Shown: in pieces, positions 25,116 to 35,828 of the stretch
Layout: each line of letters opens with the position of its first letter
How positions within the stretch are numbered: position 1 is the stretch's first letter
Assembly: GCA_016859345.1 (NCBI GenBank)
Contig: CM029115.1
Coordinates: 14,730,001 to 14,794,000 of the forward strand
Reading direction: 5' to 3'
Source: Istiophorus platypterus
Lineage: Eukaryota > Chordata > Actinopteri > Istiophoriformes > Istiophoridae
DNA: 64,000 nt
The notes under the pieces: generated by a model
Databases searched by the model: none
What the model saw: the letters and a program-made list of their open reading frames with translations, nothing else
Told to the model about the DNA's origin: nothing
Program-made: the position numbers and the translations under genes

Positions 25116-26302
25116 GACGTTTTTTAATTTTGGTTGCCTCCTATTCTCTTCTTTCATCCGTCTTCTGTTCTGTTATTGTGAAATGATCCGGGGAATATTC
25201 TTGCAAACACGAAATAGTTTTCTTAATAAAGCCTTCAAACCTAAATGATTGCTTCAAGGACAGTAACGCAACCTCTTCCATGTGAGGCATACTTGTCCTC
25301 ACAATACTAGAATTTTATAGTGAGACAATAGCAAAATACTTTTGTATTCCTTTATTCTCGATAGCCTTTAATGAACAAATGTAAACCAGCACATTTTGAT
25401 AGTTGGGGAACATTTTTAAAGTTATGGCTGGAATTTATATTTCTTCTGGTGTTTTACCTGTAGGACTGTACTAGTGTGAACCACAAGGTGTGGTGCCAAG
25501 GTGTAGTGCTGCAAGTAAAACCCTCCTATCAACAATTTAGAAAATGACACAGCGCTGGAACTGAGCACATTATATCACAGAGTCTTTCCGAGGAAAACAG
25601 AGGCACACGTTCATTTATGTGTCTTATTGCAGCTGGACCAATTTCTGACACGATGTTATTATTAAGAGACCTGATTAATAACACTGTCTATAGAGACCAC
25701 TAAGCAGCATTTTACGTGTCTGTGAAAACTTGGTTCATACTCTGGGGAATACTCCGTATTGCAGGTACTATTGGCCATACTGGCGAGCAAATACATTACG
25801 GAGTGCAGTGACACCATTTCTGTACTACGAGCAAGATATGTTGTGATGACGCTGGATGCTAATTCTTTTGACAATACAGTAGCATTTGCAGCAATAAAAA
25901 ATTGGGCATATCTTTTTCTTTTTTATACAGTATAAAAGGATGAAGCACTGACAGGTGGTGACTTTTTATGAAGCCACAAAAACCCTGAAAGATCATAAAT
26001 ACACATAAGAGTTTCCAGGTTTGGTCAGACGTCTCACATATAATTAATTGGGTTCATTTTACCAAGTTAGGTAAAATGTTACCAAAATGACGGCACTAAA
26101 AACAGCAGCGGTTCATTCATCACAGTTTAAACTGTATAAACACCAGTCAGATTTAATCTAAAATAACCAAGTAATGCAGCTACTGAACTAGGTATCGTAA
26201 AAACTGTATCTCTAGTGGCAAATGGTGTCAAGAGATACAAAAGTATTGACATAGCATGGGAAAAAATAAGAGCAATTTTATAAGAAGAATTAATATTCAC
26301 TG
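25115..26302 (-). other. rilpl1 3' UTR and rilpl1-rilpl2 spacer
   Basis: About 1.2 kb without coding exons. A minus-strand AATAAA at 25356-25351 is the first clear poly(A) signal downstream of the rilpl1 stop and would give a 3' UTR of about 960 nt. In human, the intronless SNRNP35 gene lies between RILPL2 and RILPL1; no such frame is present here. Confidence 0.5.
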
Positions 26303-29300
26303 TCATACAGAGGAAACAAGTCTCCTGATTGGCAACAACGAGGGATCGTCTGCAATCAAACCGGCTGCCACCATGGGCATTATGGCAGTGAAGATCCTGT
26401 CAAGAGAGGAAAAAGGAAAAAAAAGGGTGGTGGTGGTGACACAGCGGGATGGATACAAGGGAGAAATTCAAAGTTAGAGCAGAAACAAAAAGCATCAAAG
26501 GTATTGTTTTCATCCATATTATGATTTGCAACCTTCGGTCAACCACAGTGACACTCACTATTGACACCTCACACAATATTAAAAACAAGTTAAATTTGTT
26601 TTACTAATTCCTATAAGATCACCTAGGTATGTTAACTGATGATGTTTATAAGATACATTATGGTGACAAATTGGAGTGTACGAGGACATTTAAAACAGGG
26701 CGGTGAAGTACTGGTCCTCTTGACATGTACAAAGGTAAACCTTGGAGTATCAAGAAAAGTTTGGCATGTCAAAATCATTACTCACAAGCGCCTAATTCCC
26801 GATTCAGACTGATTAGTGGAATTGGAGTATGGTGGAGGAGGCAAAGTACAAACAACGAAGCTGTCGTCCTCCTCACAATCGTCACTGAGAAATATGGAAA
26901 GAGTTAGCGTTAATTTTCATATGAGCGTTTTGTAAAATTGAGTCAAATCTAAGGTTTGTTCACAAAACAGACCTTTTGTAATATGCCAACTCTTCTTGAA
27001 GCATGAACACTTGGGCCTTGAGTTCATTCTTCTCCTGCAGAACGTCCCGCAGCTCCTGCAGAGTGAAGCGAGGTTTGCCTGTCTCCTTCTCCAGACTCTC
27101 TGTCTCCTCTTCGTCCTCTGTATCAGTTGGCGCCTTCTGCAGTCAAAACACACACTGAGCATTTCTCTCTGCACAGCGTGTACACATAGACACTAACAAG
27201 GAATTAGGTAGCATTCAAAATCTTTGTTTCTATTCTGTTAGAAAGACTTAATAAATCATATACCTAATGATATAACATCTTGTTTAAAAAAAAAAAAAGA
27301 CAGATTTTTCCATGTAAACTGAAACCATGTCATGTGAGAGACTTGAAAATACCGTCAGTGACCCATACCAGGACAAACCAGCAGAGACATAATGCTTTGT
27401 GTTCAATAGAAATAGTCTTCTAGTGGGCCTCTGCTATAACTACAGTGAGAATGTGTATATTGGAGAGATTAAGCAGGTGTTACCAGTAACAAAGCTGTCG
27501 TATCCTCCTCTTCGTCACCTACGTCCTCATTTGTTTCTCTGTTAGATGACCTTGGGGGAAGGGAAGGACTCTTGTTGCGCTCAAAGCAGTTTTCCAGGAA
27601 TTCAGGGTCCCCTCTACACTCTACCCACACGGAATTTGGTGTGATGGAGTTAGAGGCCACTGTTTCTGAGGACTGGATTTGTGACACAAAACAGCCACTT
27701 AGACACTATAAAACCTGCCAGACTTAATGAAATACAGCCCGACATAGTTTCAACCTAATTAAATCAATGGCTGCTGCTGATGAAAAGCCCTTTTCCTTCC
27801 TCTCACCGTTATCTGTGATGATGCAGGTGAGATCCCAGATCTTGTAAGAGAGGACTCCTCTAGCTCAGTGATCTCCCTCTCCAGTTCGCAGTCCCGGAGC
27901 TCCCTCCTCAGCCTTGTGACCTCCAGCTGCAGAGCATCAAGCTCTTGCTGCTGTGCCTGGGCTGCAGCCTCCAGCTCAGCCCTCTGCTGGATCAGTGCCT
28001 TGCCTTGGGCTCCCATCACTCCGATCCTGTGACGAAGGTCCTGGTTGATCCTTGTCAGCCGATGCTGCTGCATCTGGAGCTAAAGTGGAAGGAATTTGGT
28101 TTACGATTTCACTAATTTTGGTCAAGGACAGAAAATTGTAAACTTATTATTCTCTCAGGGGCCAGTATTTGAGAAGCATGTAGTCGAAATCCTCACCGCC
28201 TCAACATCCTCATTTCTTAGTGTCAGCTCATGGTCTTTAGCCCGGATTTGATCCCTCTGCTTATCCACCAAGTCTTCCAACTTCCTCATCATCCTTCTTT
28301 CTTTTTCTGACATTCCTTTGGGTATCATTTAGAAAAAGCACATAGAAAATGCTCACAGACGTAACATCCGTGCGATCTAAAATGTACACTATCATGCCAT
28401 TCAACAGTTACGGAAAAATATGTGTTTTTTTCCTGTTTTTAGCCTGTTAGCCTGTTAGTATAAATTGCATATATCCTTCCACTTAAACATTGGTTTCCAA
28501 TTCTTCCAAACTGCCACCATTTGTTAGATTAAATGATCAAATTCAGAAACATCCATTGTATCATTGGGATTCAAAGTACAGTACTTTTGGTAGGTGACTC
28601 TAAAATCTAAATCTAAATACACCAACTAAAAGAGTTTTCACCAAAGTCCGTTCTGCAACTGCATTACCACATAATAATATAAATGTGACTTTTAAAGTTA
28701 AAAGAAATGTTCACTGAGATGGATAACATTATCTCTCTGGAAGTTGACTGGCATGCTGTACTAAAATGAAGTAAATCCATGTAAAAAGTTATGGTGTGCT
28801 TGGGAAATTTGTTATCAGTAATACAAAGTGTACAAAATCTGTAGTTAAGATCAAAAAATTTAAAATCTAGTCTCTTTAAGATTTTCAGGGGCTTCCGCCT
28901 GGTATTAAATTCTTTGTAACACTATGGATATATTTTTCTCGACAAATAATGTGTCAGTTTGCAGGGCAATCATATCATATCAACCAGTCTGCATGTCTAC
29001 TGTGGCCCTGACAGTAGTAGAGCCATGCAAGTCACACACAGGAGTTATATTTTGGTCTGCTTCAAAAATAGTCTCCTTTACAAGCTCCTGACTGCCTCTG
29101 TTCACAGCGTCCTCTTTCATGTTACCATACAGTGTATAGCATATGTTGTATAATCCCACGTGATTGCTTTGGGTAAATATGTATAATGTGCAGCAGATGG
29201 TTAATCTGTGCAACAAAAATCTGCACTGTATTGTACTAGGAATACATATGGAACTCATATCAGATCTGTACTGAAACTCTCAGCCAAGACAGAACTAATT

Positions 29301-30983
29301 TAGTATCCGGAGTCATCACAAGAGGCTACAGTACAACACAGCATGCATAGCAAGACAAGGCGATAGAGGACAGAGCATGCTATCTTGTTTTATATCTATC
29401 TATCTATCCATCTATATATATATCTATATATCTATATATATAGATATATATACTCACTTTTTTTAGATATTTTGGTAAATATTTATAATTATTCATTAAT
29501 ATCCCCTTTGGGATATTGATAAAGTTGAAAGTGATATAATTCTGACATTTCACTTGTCACAATCTACTATAATCACCATATACAGTTCTATATGTCTCCT
29601 GATACTGATTCTGATACTTCAACTCAGGGTATCCACTGATACAAAGTATGAAACCGTACCAGTGCTCTCCTATTCCAAAGATTTAAAATCTCAGGGTGTG
29701 GAATATTTTTTAATGTAAACTAACATGAGGCCAGGGATGCTGTTGCACTTAAATCTGCAGGCTTTTGTGACTGAATGAATGCAACTGATAGAAGTAAAAT
29801 TTAAATTTTTTATAATGACAAACCAAAACTGTTTTTGTTTTTTACAGTGGACCAGTCCTGTTATGGCCAAAGCCCAATCTGCATATTAAGGTCAGTATCA
29901 CTATTATTAAGATTATTCCACCAGAAAACATTAAGAAACCTCAAAGAAGTGATTAATAACAATTTTTAAAAAAATGCTATTGTTTTATCCCACAGATCAT
30001 CCTGAGACCTCCCAAACTCATCTGTCAAACTCTAGTTGAGAACCTTTGCAGAGGACAACCCACCCTCCTGTTTCTGCAGGTCTTCCTCTGTGATGGGAGA
30101 CTCTTTGAGAGAGAGGCTCACCAACAGCCTCTTGTTCTCTGCCTGAAGCTGAGAGATTTGAGAGAGCAGGTCCTGGACTTCTCCTCTCCACACATCCTCT
30201 ACCAGCTCCAAATCCTGCACGCAGGAGATAAAGGAAAAAGTTTAAAGAAAAGAAGGAAAACACCCACACAGTCATCTGTCTGCACAGAGCACTTGGTATT
30301 TGTTTGGAAGGGATCAATGTAGTTGGATGAACATGAGGGCAAAACAAAGTCAACAGAAATTCACTTCAGACTCTGTTGCCTCCAAAATCTGGAATCAAAA
30401 TATACCAGCTTGGACCTGCATACAATAAAGCCATCATCACTTGGCCTCGTTATTTGAAGCTGTACATCCCTTATATCAGTAGAGATGTTACTTATTTACC
30501 TTAGGAATGTCAACACATAGGTCGCAAAACACATGTGCACACAGTGAGAGAGAGACAGGTGCACACAGACAAGGTAAATCAGACAGACAAGTTGAGAGAC
30601 AGGCTGGTAGGTTCGTAATGAACACGCACAAAATACAGGTCACACAGGACACACGTACACACGCGGTCAGGTCGACGGGAGCATCCACAGACCTTCTGCT
30701 GTTTCCTCTCCTGCTCGCATCTGTCGCTCCGCTCCCGCCGCAGCCTCTCCAGTTCCCTCCGCAGCTCCTCGGCCTCCTGTCCGCCGGCCCCGCGGCTCAC
30801 CAGCGCCTCCAGCAGCTCCAGGACCCGCACCACCTTGGGCACTACCCCGACCAGGGACTCGCACCCGAACCTGTCGATGGTCCGCTCGAACTCCTGCCCC
30901 AGCGCCGCCGCTATGTCGTACACGTCCGTGACGGTCAGCTGCGCCGCGGGTCTGTCCAGCGCTGACGGGAGGCAGATTTCCAT
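26303..30983 (-). CDS. rilpl1: RILP-like protein 1
   Basis: Eight coding exons in transcript order: 30983-30693, 30214-30064, 28315-28197, 28079-27807, 27672-27484, 27136-26973, 26884-26786, 26396-26303. Phases close to 459 aa (human 403). Exon 1 is the RH1 domain (LTVTDVYDIAAALGQEFER). Exons 2-4 form the central coiled coil, including LELVEDVWRGEVQDLLSQI and LVDKQRDQIRAKDHEL. Exon 5 is an acidic, poorly conserved insert that accounts for the extra length. Exon 6 carries RH2 (KPRFTLQELRDVLQEKNELK), the phospho-Rab8/10/12 binding helix. The last exon is hydrophobic (LIFTAIMPMVAAGLIADD). RILPL1 sits at the mother centriole and primary cilium base; in LRRK2 signalling it is recruited to pRab sites and lysosomes. 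It is a tandem paralogue of rilpl2. Confidence 0.93.
29394..29451. repeat. (ATCT)/(AT) compound microsatellite
   Basis: Tetranucleotide TATC units grade into an AT-rich tract with ATATAG palindromes, in the second rilpl1 intron. Confidence 0.85.
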
Positions 30984-31220
30984 CTCCGTCCGCTGCTTTA
31001 TCTACTCCTCAGACGTTCGGCACATCTCTCCGCCGTCTCACACTCCGGGTGGACTCACGCTTTCTGTAGAAAAACGAGTTTACTCGAGCGATCTGAGGCG
31101 AGTGTGAACAAGGAGAGAACTAGTCTCGGGTTGTTGACACTTCAAACTTCGCTAGCGACTGAGGCTGCAGGCCAATGCTGCATTCACCACAACTCGTAAA
31201 TGTCACCTTCGAGTGGGAAA
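30984..31220 (-). promoter_or_regulatory. rilpl1: rilpl1 promoter region
   Basis: Moderately CpG-rich DNA that extends the GC-rich first exon upstream of the rilpl1 start. No TATA box was seen. The boundaries are approximate. Confidence 0.4.
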
Positions 31221-31579
31221 CTGGTCTCTGACCCCATCGCGCGTATGTGTGCATGTGTGCATGTATATTAGGTTAGGCTGATTAGTATTTGGACAGTGAC
31301 ACCATTGTCATAATTCTGCTTTTTGTACGCCAACATGAACAAAACGAACGAATCAAGATGCGATGAAGCGCAGACTTTCAATTTTTATTCAAGGGATTTG
31401 ACAAAACTATCACGTCAACTGTTTACAAATTACAATCACTTTATGTTTAGTCCCTAATTTTCAGGGGCTAAAAATGAATCCGACAACTGACATCTGATCA
31501 TTTTATGGCCAGATGTGGCCTTTTCCCTCATTATCTCAAGACAACTTTTTGTGGTTGTGCGCAGAAGGCAAAATTGCAA

Positions 31580-32030
31580 TAGTGTCAGTGTGTTCTCGAA
31601 GGAGGAGAACGACAGGCTCAATGAGACCAGGGAGAGGTAGACAGACGTCATCAAAGTTGCCAATGAGAAGAGTTTTATGGTGCCACATGCAGTGTGGGAG
31701 AACCAGTTTTCATGGTACAGAAGTTTTCCACCAAGCTCAACACTTAAGAGGAGGAGCTGGAGAGGAATGAGAGTCAGGTCCAGAAAAAGCAATGATTTGG
31801 TCACCAAAGTAATAAATGAAAAGAAGGCTCTTGAAGCAGAGATTGTGGAGACCTAAACCAAATTGAAACAGAAGGTAACAGAGATCATCGAGAGCAAGGC
31901 TGAGTGGCAAGCTAAACTCAAAGCTCTGGAGAGGACAGAGCAAAGAGAGGCAAGAGAAAAGAAAGGAAAAGAAAGTTAAATGAAAAGATGCAGAAGGAAA
32001 AGGTGAAAAGAGAAAAGAACAGTTAGGAGA
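31580..32030 (+). pseudogene. degenerate intronless coiled-coil pseudogene fragment
   Basis: The plus strand reads as a broken heptad-rich protein. In one frame it gives EENDRLNETRER then a stop, then VIKVANEKSFMVPHAVWENQ; the frame shifts near 31745; later NDLVTKVINEKKALEAEIVE, a second stop, and KLKQKVTEIIESKAEWQAKL. At least two stops and one or two frameshifts break it. No intron interrupts about 450 bp, so a processed retrocopy is likely. It grades into a purine-only stretch. I do not recognise the parent gene; it is not rilpl1 or hip1r by eye. Confidence 0.55.
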
Positions 32031-32079
32031 GCAAGAAGAGGGGGAAGAAAGAGAATAAGAGAGAGAAGGGAGAAGTAAC

Positions 32080-32340
32080 ATCCCTCTCCCCTCTAAACCC
32101 TCCCTAACCCACTAACTGCACTTTACCCCTTACCCCACCATTCCCTTAACCCCTTACTCTCCATAACCTTCTTACTCCCTGCCTCAAATCTTCTCCCCTA
32201 ACTCTCCACTGTACTACCCATTCATTTCCTGTCTTCCCCCTCCCATTCACTCTTCTCTCCCTCTGTCCCCAAACCCTAACTAACCCATTTGCCCCTAACT
32301 CTCCATTCCCCATCATCCCCCTTTTCTCCTCCCCTTAATC
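32080..32340. repeat. pyrimidine-rich tract with telomere-like CCCTAA motifs
   Basis: About 260 bp made almost only of C, T and A on the plus strand. It contains degenerate telomere-type words such as CCCTAACCC (near 32102) and AACCCTAACTAACCC (near 32273). The minus strand is correspondingly G-rich with several GGG runs. The left neighbour is purine-rich on the plus strand, so strand composition flips at about 32080. Confidence 0.75.
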
Positions 32341-32344
32341 CAGG

Positions 32345-32487
32345 GCAACACGGTGGCTCAGTGATTTGGACTGCCTTCTCTCAGAAAGAAGAAGGTGCTA
32401 AACCAGCAATTTCTTCTTTTTAGGAGTTTGCATGTTTGCCCCAAGTGAGTATGGATTTTTCCCTGGGTGAAAGACATGCGGGTGGAC
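32345..32487 (+). mobile_element. diverged teleost SINE-like interspersed repeat
   Basis: The copy begins CACGGTGGCTCAGTGATT, has GGAGTTTGCATGTTTGCCCC in the middle and reaches AAGACATGCGGGTGGAC. This order matches a very common fish interspersed repeat whose consensus starts with a CGGTGGCGCAGTGG-type head and carries a GGAGTTTGCATGTT block and a CCAAAGACATGC tail. Several internal segments are lost or mutated, so it is an old copy. The family name cannot be fixed without a repeat library. Confidence 0.75.
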
Positions 32488-32998
32488 TTTATCACATTGT
32501 AAATAAAAAATAACTCAAAAATGTTTTTAATCTTAAATCAAAATATGCAATGATTCTGGAGTCTGTAGGCTTTACTGCATCTCATACGTTTCATATAGAG
32601 GGAATACAATGTCCTCCAGTGATCAAGGTTTAGCACTGCATCAAAGCATTCTCATACACCTTGGGGCAGTTAAACCTTACAATGAGGATAAGGTCTTTAA
32701 AAAATTACATTGACTTCAGTCTTAAGTCAAATGTGGTACATTTTTTAAAGTCAGTTCTCAACTTTAACTCCCAATATTTGTTGCTATACATTATACTGAA
32801 TAATTTCAAAAAACAGCAGAAAAAAAGTTTATATATTAAATTTTAATTTCTTAACTGACAGGGCAGGGGAGCAGGGAACTAATTCAGACAGTCAAAAATG
32901 TTTTAATCAATCTACACAAGTCAACATTTCACTAAGTTACAAGATTCACATGCCCCTAAAAACCATTTACAGCAAACTTAAAATAAGTCATACAATCC

Positions 32999-34060
32999 TT
33001 TATTTTAAGAAAGTGATGTGTGTGGGTTGTTTTTATATAAGCTTTACGCACACAACTGCGCCATTACATCGCACATTTTTTACCAGGGTGAATCGTAACA
33101 CTTGACAACCAGTCTTTAGGTGGGCCACATTTAGCCGTGACTGTAGCAACCAGCCTGTGGAGAGAAAGTGCCTCAATAGGCCTTTCTGAAACAGACATTT
33201 TGATTTTATTTGTTATTGTCATAGGTTTGTCATTTTCCTATTGACTGGTCACTGACCTTCCTGTATGATACGAGCCTGTCAGACACACCAGGGGATGAAG
33301 GAGACAAACCTGAGACAGTTAAGAGGTCTCTCAAATAGCATGGGACCTCTTTGTTGATACCGTGATGGACATTGATAACCATCAGTACAGAAAGAGGTAG
33401 CTCAGTGTAGTATTTCAAGTTTACTGATTTCTGCTGGCACATATGCTCATGTCCACCCCCTGTATATCTGAACGTGTCACATCAACTCTAGAGTAAACAA
33501 TTGGGGAACATAGCTCAGGAAAATCTACAGATGTGCAAATGTGTGTAGTAAGGCGTGGATTCAAGGGAGATAAAAAAGTTTAAGCTGCTGAGATCAGAGC
33601 TGACTGATTGCAAGTGTGTTTACGTGCAGTCGCTTCAAAACTGAATAGGTGGAAGGTGTTTCTACCACTAAAGTGGAGGTTCACGATCAAAATGCACTGA
33701 ACCCGTTTGATGCAGACTCCGCTGTTTCGTGATAAGCTGTGACCTTATGTTCACGTCAGTCGCTGTTCGCTAACTTTAATTCGTCTGCATTTTTTAACTC
33801 CATAGGGACAACTTACCAAGCAGCGGTCGTAGCATTTGTACATTCTTGATTTTTTTCCCCCCCGCTAGCTACCCAAGAAAGTGTCTAATACACTGTTGTG
33901 TTGTGGAACCGGCCCTAATAAATAAAGAGCCTGCTAACCTCATAGTAGCTGCTGCTATCAACAGCTATCGGTGCTAGCTAATGTTTTTAGTAGCAGGTAG
34001 CTAACCAACCTTACCGCGCGTTTCCGTTTAGGCTCTTCAAAATAAAATCGTACGCGGGCG
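32999..34060 (-). ncRNA. putative small spliced transcription unit (coding status unknown)
   Basis: On the minus strand the signals of a small gene appear in the right order. CpG-containing DNA at about 33.7-34.1 kb could be a promoter. A strong donor TGCTTG|GTAAGT ends an exon at 33817. A good acceptor TTCTCTCCACAG opens a last exon at 33154, and AATAAA lies at 33004-32999. A possible middle exon ends at 33310 (TCAG|GTTTGT). Candidate frames exist (for example NLKYYTELPLSVLMVI in the middle exon, and two open frames in the last exon), but no start-to-stop frame joins cleanly and I recognise no family. It may be a noncoding RNA, an upstream exon set of rilpl1, or chance. Confidence 0.3.
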
Positions 34061-34679
34061 GTAATGACCGTAGTTGCAGCTCTCAACACCCGATAGAGCG
34101 GTAAACTAATAGAAATAAATTATAATTAAAGCATTTTTGACCACTGTTGTATGGATCTATTCCTCCCTGCTGATGCTGAACGTCATTTCACCATAGGTTT
34201 AGCGTCCTATCGCGGATGTCATGATGTTATTGGTGTATTACCTTGTTTTCCCACCATTAAGATATTCCAACACGGCTGGACTTGATTTACGTGCAGCCTA
34301 TAATAAAGTTAAATTTTAGACAAACACTAGTTAGTAAAATGTTATCAGTGTATTAACAGAGAAGGCGAGTTAGTTTATTGGTAGAAATATTAAAATGTAC
34401 AGAATATTTTACTTATTTCGGTCTAAAAAAAATGTAAATAAAAGTCGAATATGATTAATCATAATGGCTGGATTAATCATAGTTTTGTTTGGAATTAGAT
34501 TTAATCGATAAACTCTTCCAGATTATTGAGAAAAACTGGAAAAAAAAACAGATTCCTCTAGTTTCTTCTTAAATGTGCTTTGTGTGATAACATGTAGTTA
34601 TTGATTAAATAAGAAAAGGAATCATACTTTTAAAGAACAGAACAAGATGAACTGACACAACGTAACAGTAAATCAAGCA

Positions 34680-34685
34680 TTTATT
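34680..34685 (-). terminator. hip1r: hip1r poly(A) signal
   Basis: AATAAA on the minus strand, about 1.14 kb downstream of the hip1r stop. The interval 34.66-35.83 kb has no other gene and is taken as the hip1r 3' UTR; it contains a 17-A run near 35586-35602. Confidence 0.6.
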
Positions 34686-35828
34686 GTTCATTTGTTTTAC
34701 ATTTACACTTCTTACAAGGAGAATCCACCATTATCTTTACTAAAATATATTATTATATCTGAGTGTATAAAGACATTTCATACAGAGGAAAGAACAGAAC
34801 ATAAAAAGATGCATTTGAAGACCCTGTAAGAAAAACTCCCAGAGGCGAAGTGGACGTTAACACCGTCATATTGTACATTTACTAACCCTACATCTTCATA
34901 TTCAGCCTACAAGAAGCATTTGGTCAGTAGAAACACCTACATCTGATATTTTTGTGTAAGCATTAAATCTATCTATATGCTCTGACATAATATCCAGGTC
35001 CTCCTTTAATAAAGGGACATTCAAGAGATGAGTGTAGATATAAATTATACTAGGTGCAAATTGCACACTCTTATACAGACTATGTCTTTACAGGTATTAT
35101 TCAATGCTTTAGTATGGTACATTTCAAGGCCTCTAAGACAATCTTGAACTGCTGTGAAAGAAAGCTGTTTAACACTGTCCATCAAGAAGGCAAAGCCAGA
35201 GGTGCGTTAAACTTTGCAGCAACATGGACACACAGCACATTTCCCCAGTTTCCTTTACCACCCATGACAACATTAATAGCATACAGTGTACATTAAGAAA
35301 GATGTGATATGCTCTTTAATGAACATCCAGAGTAAGTGTGCAAAAAGGTTGTCTGAAGCATGATCAAAACTAAATATTAACATATAAGATATGCCGTCGA
35401 TTTGTGGTCATTATCAAGGTTTGTATTTTAAAAGCAGTACTGCTTAATCATCTAAAATTTTTGTGATACAGGAAAAAAAATATATACTTTCACACAGCCT
35501 AAAATCATAATATTAGCCGTTTTTGTTCCTGATGCCTAGTATTATAATAAAAAGGGTTCTGCCAGGATGGCATGCATACATATTTAAAAAAAAAAAAAAA
35601 AAGACAGTATATCCCTTATAGGCATCAAAGGTCAAAAATCAGGCTTCTGGTCCATTTTGGCAAGAAGAAAAACAAATAACAAAAGAAAGGACGAACAGTG
35701 AGATGCAAGATGAGGCAGAGGAATGTCAGGCTGCAACTTAAAGGATCTGTATGTTCACAAAAAGGCAACGTCTCTCTGGTCAATCCAACCATCCATTAGT
35801 GGAGCGTTCTCATCCTCTGCTCAGGCAT

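Noticed and set aside
33033..33154. Resemblance of a last-exon frame (TAKCGPPKDWLSSVTIHPGK) to a chemokine C-terminus
   Set aside because: Cysteine spacing in the possible middle exon does not fit CC or CXC chemokines and the phases do not join, so no family is claimed.
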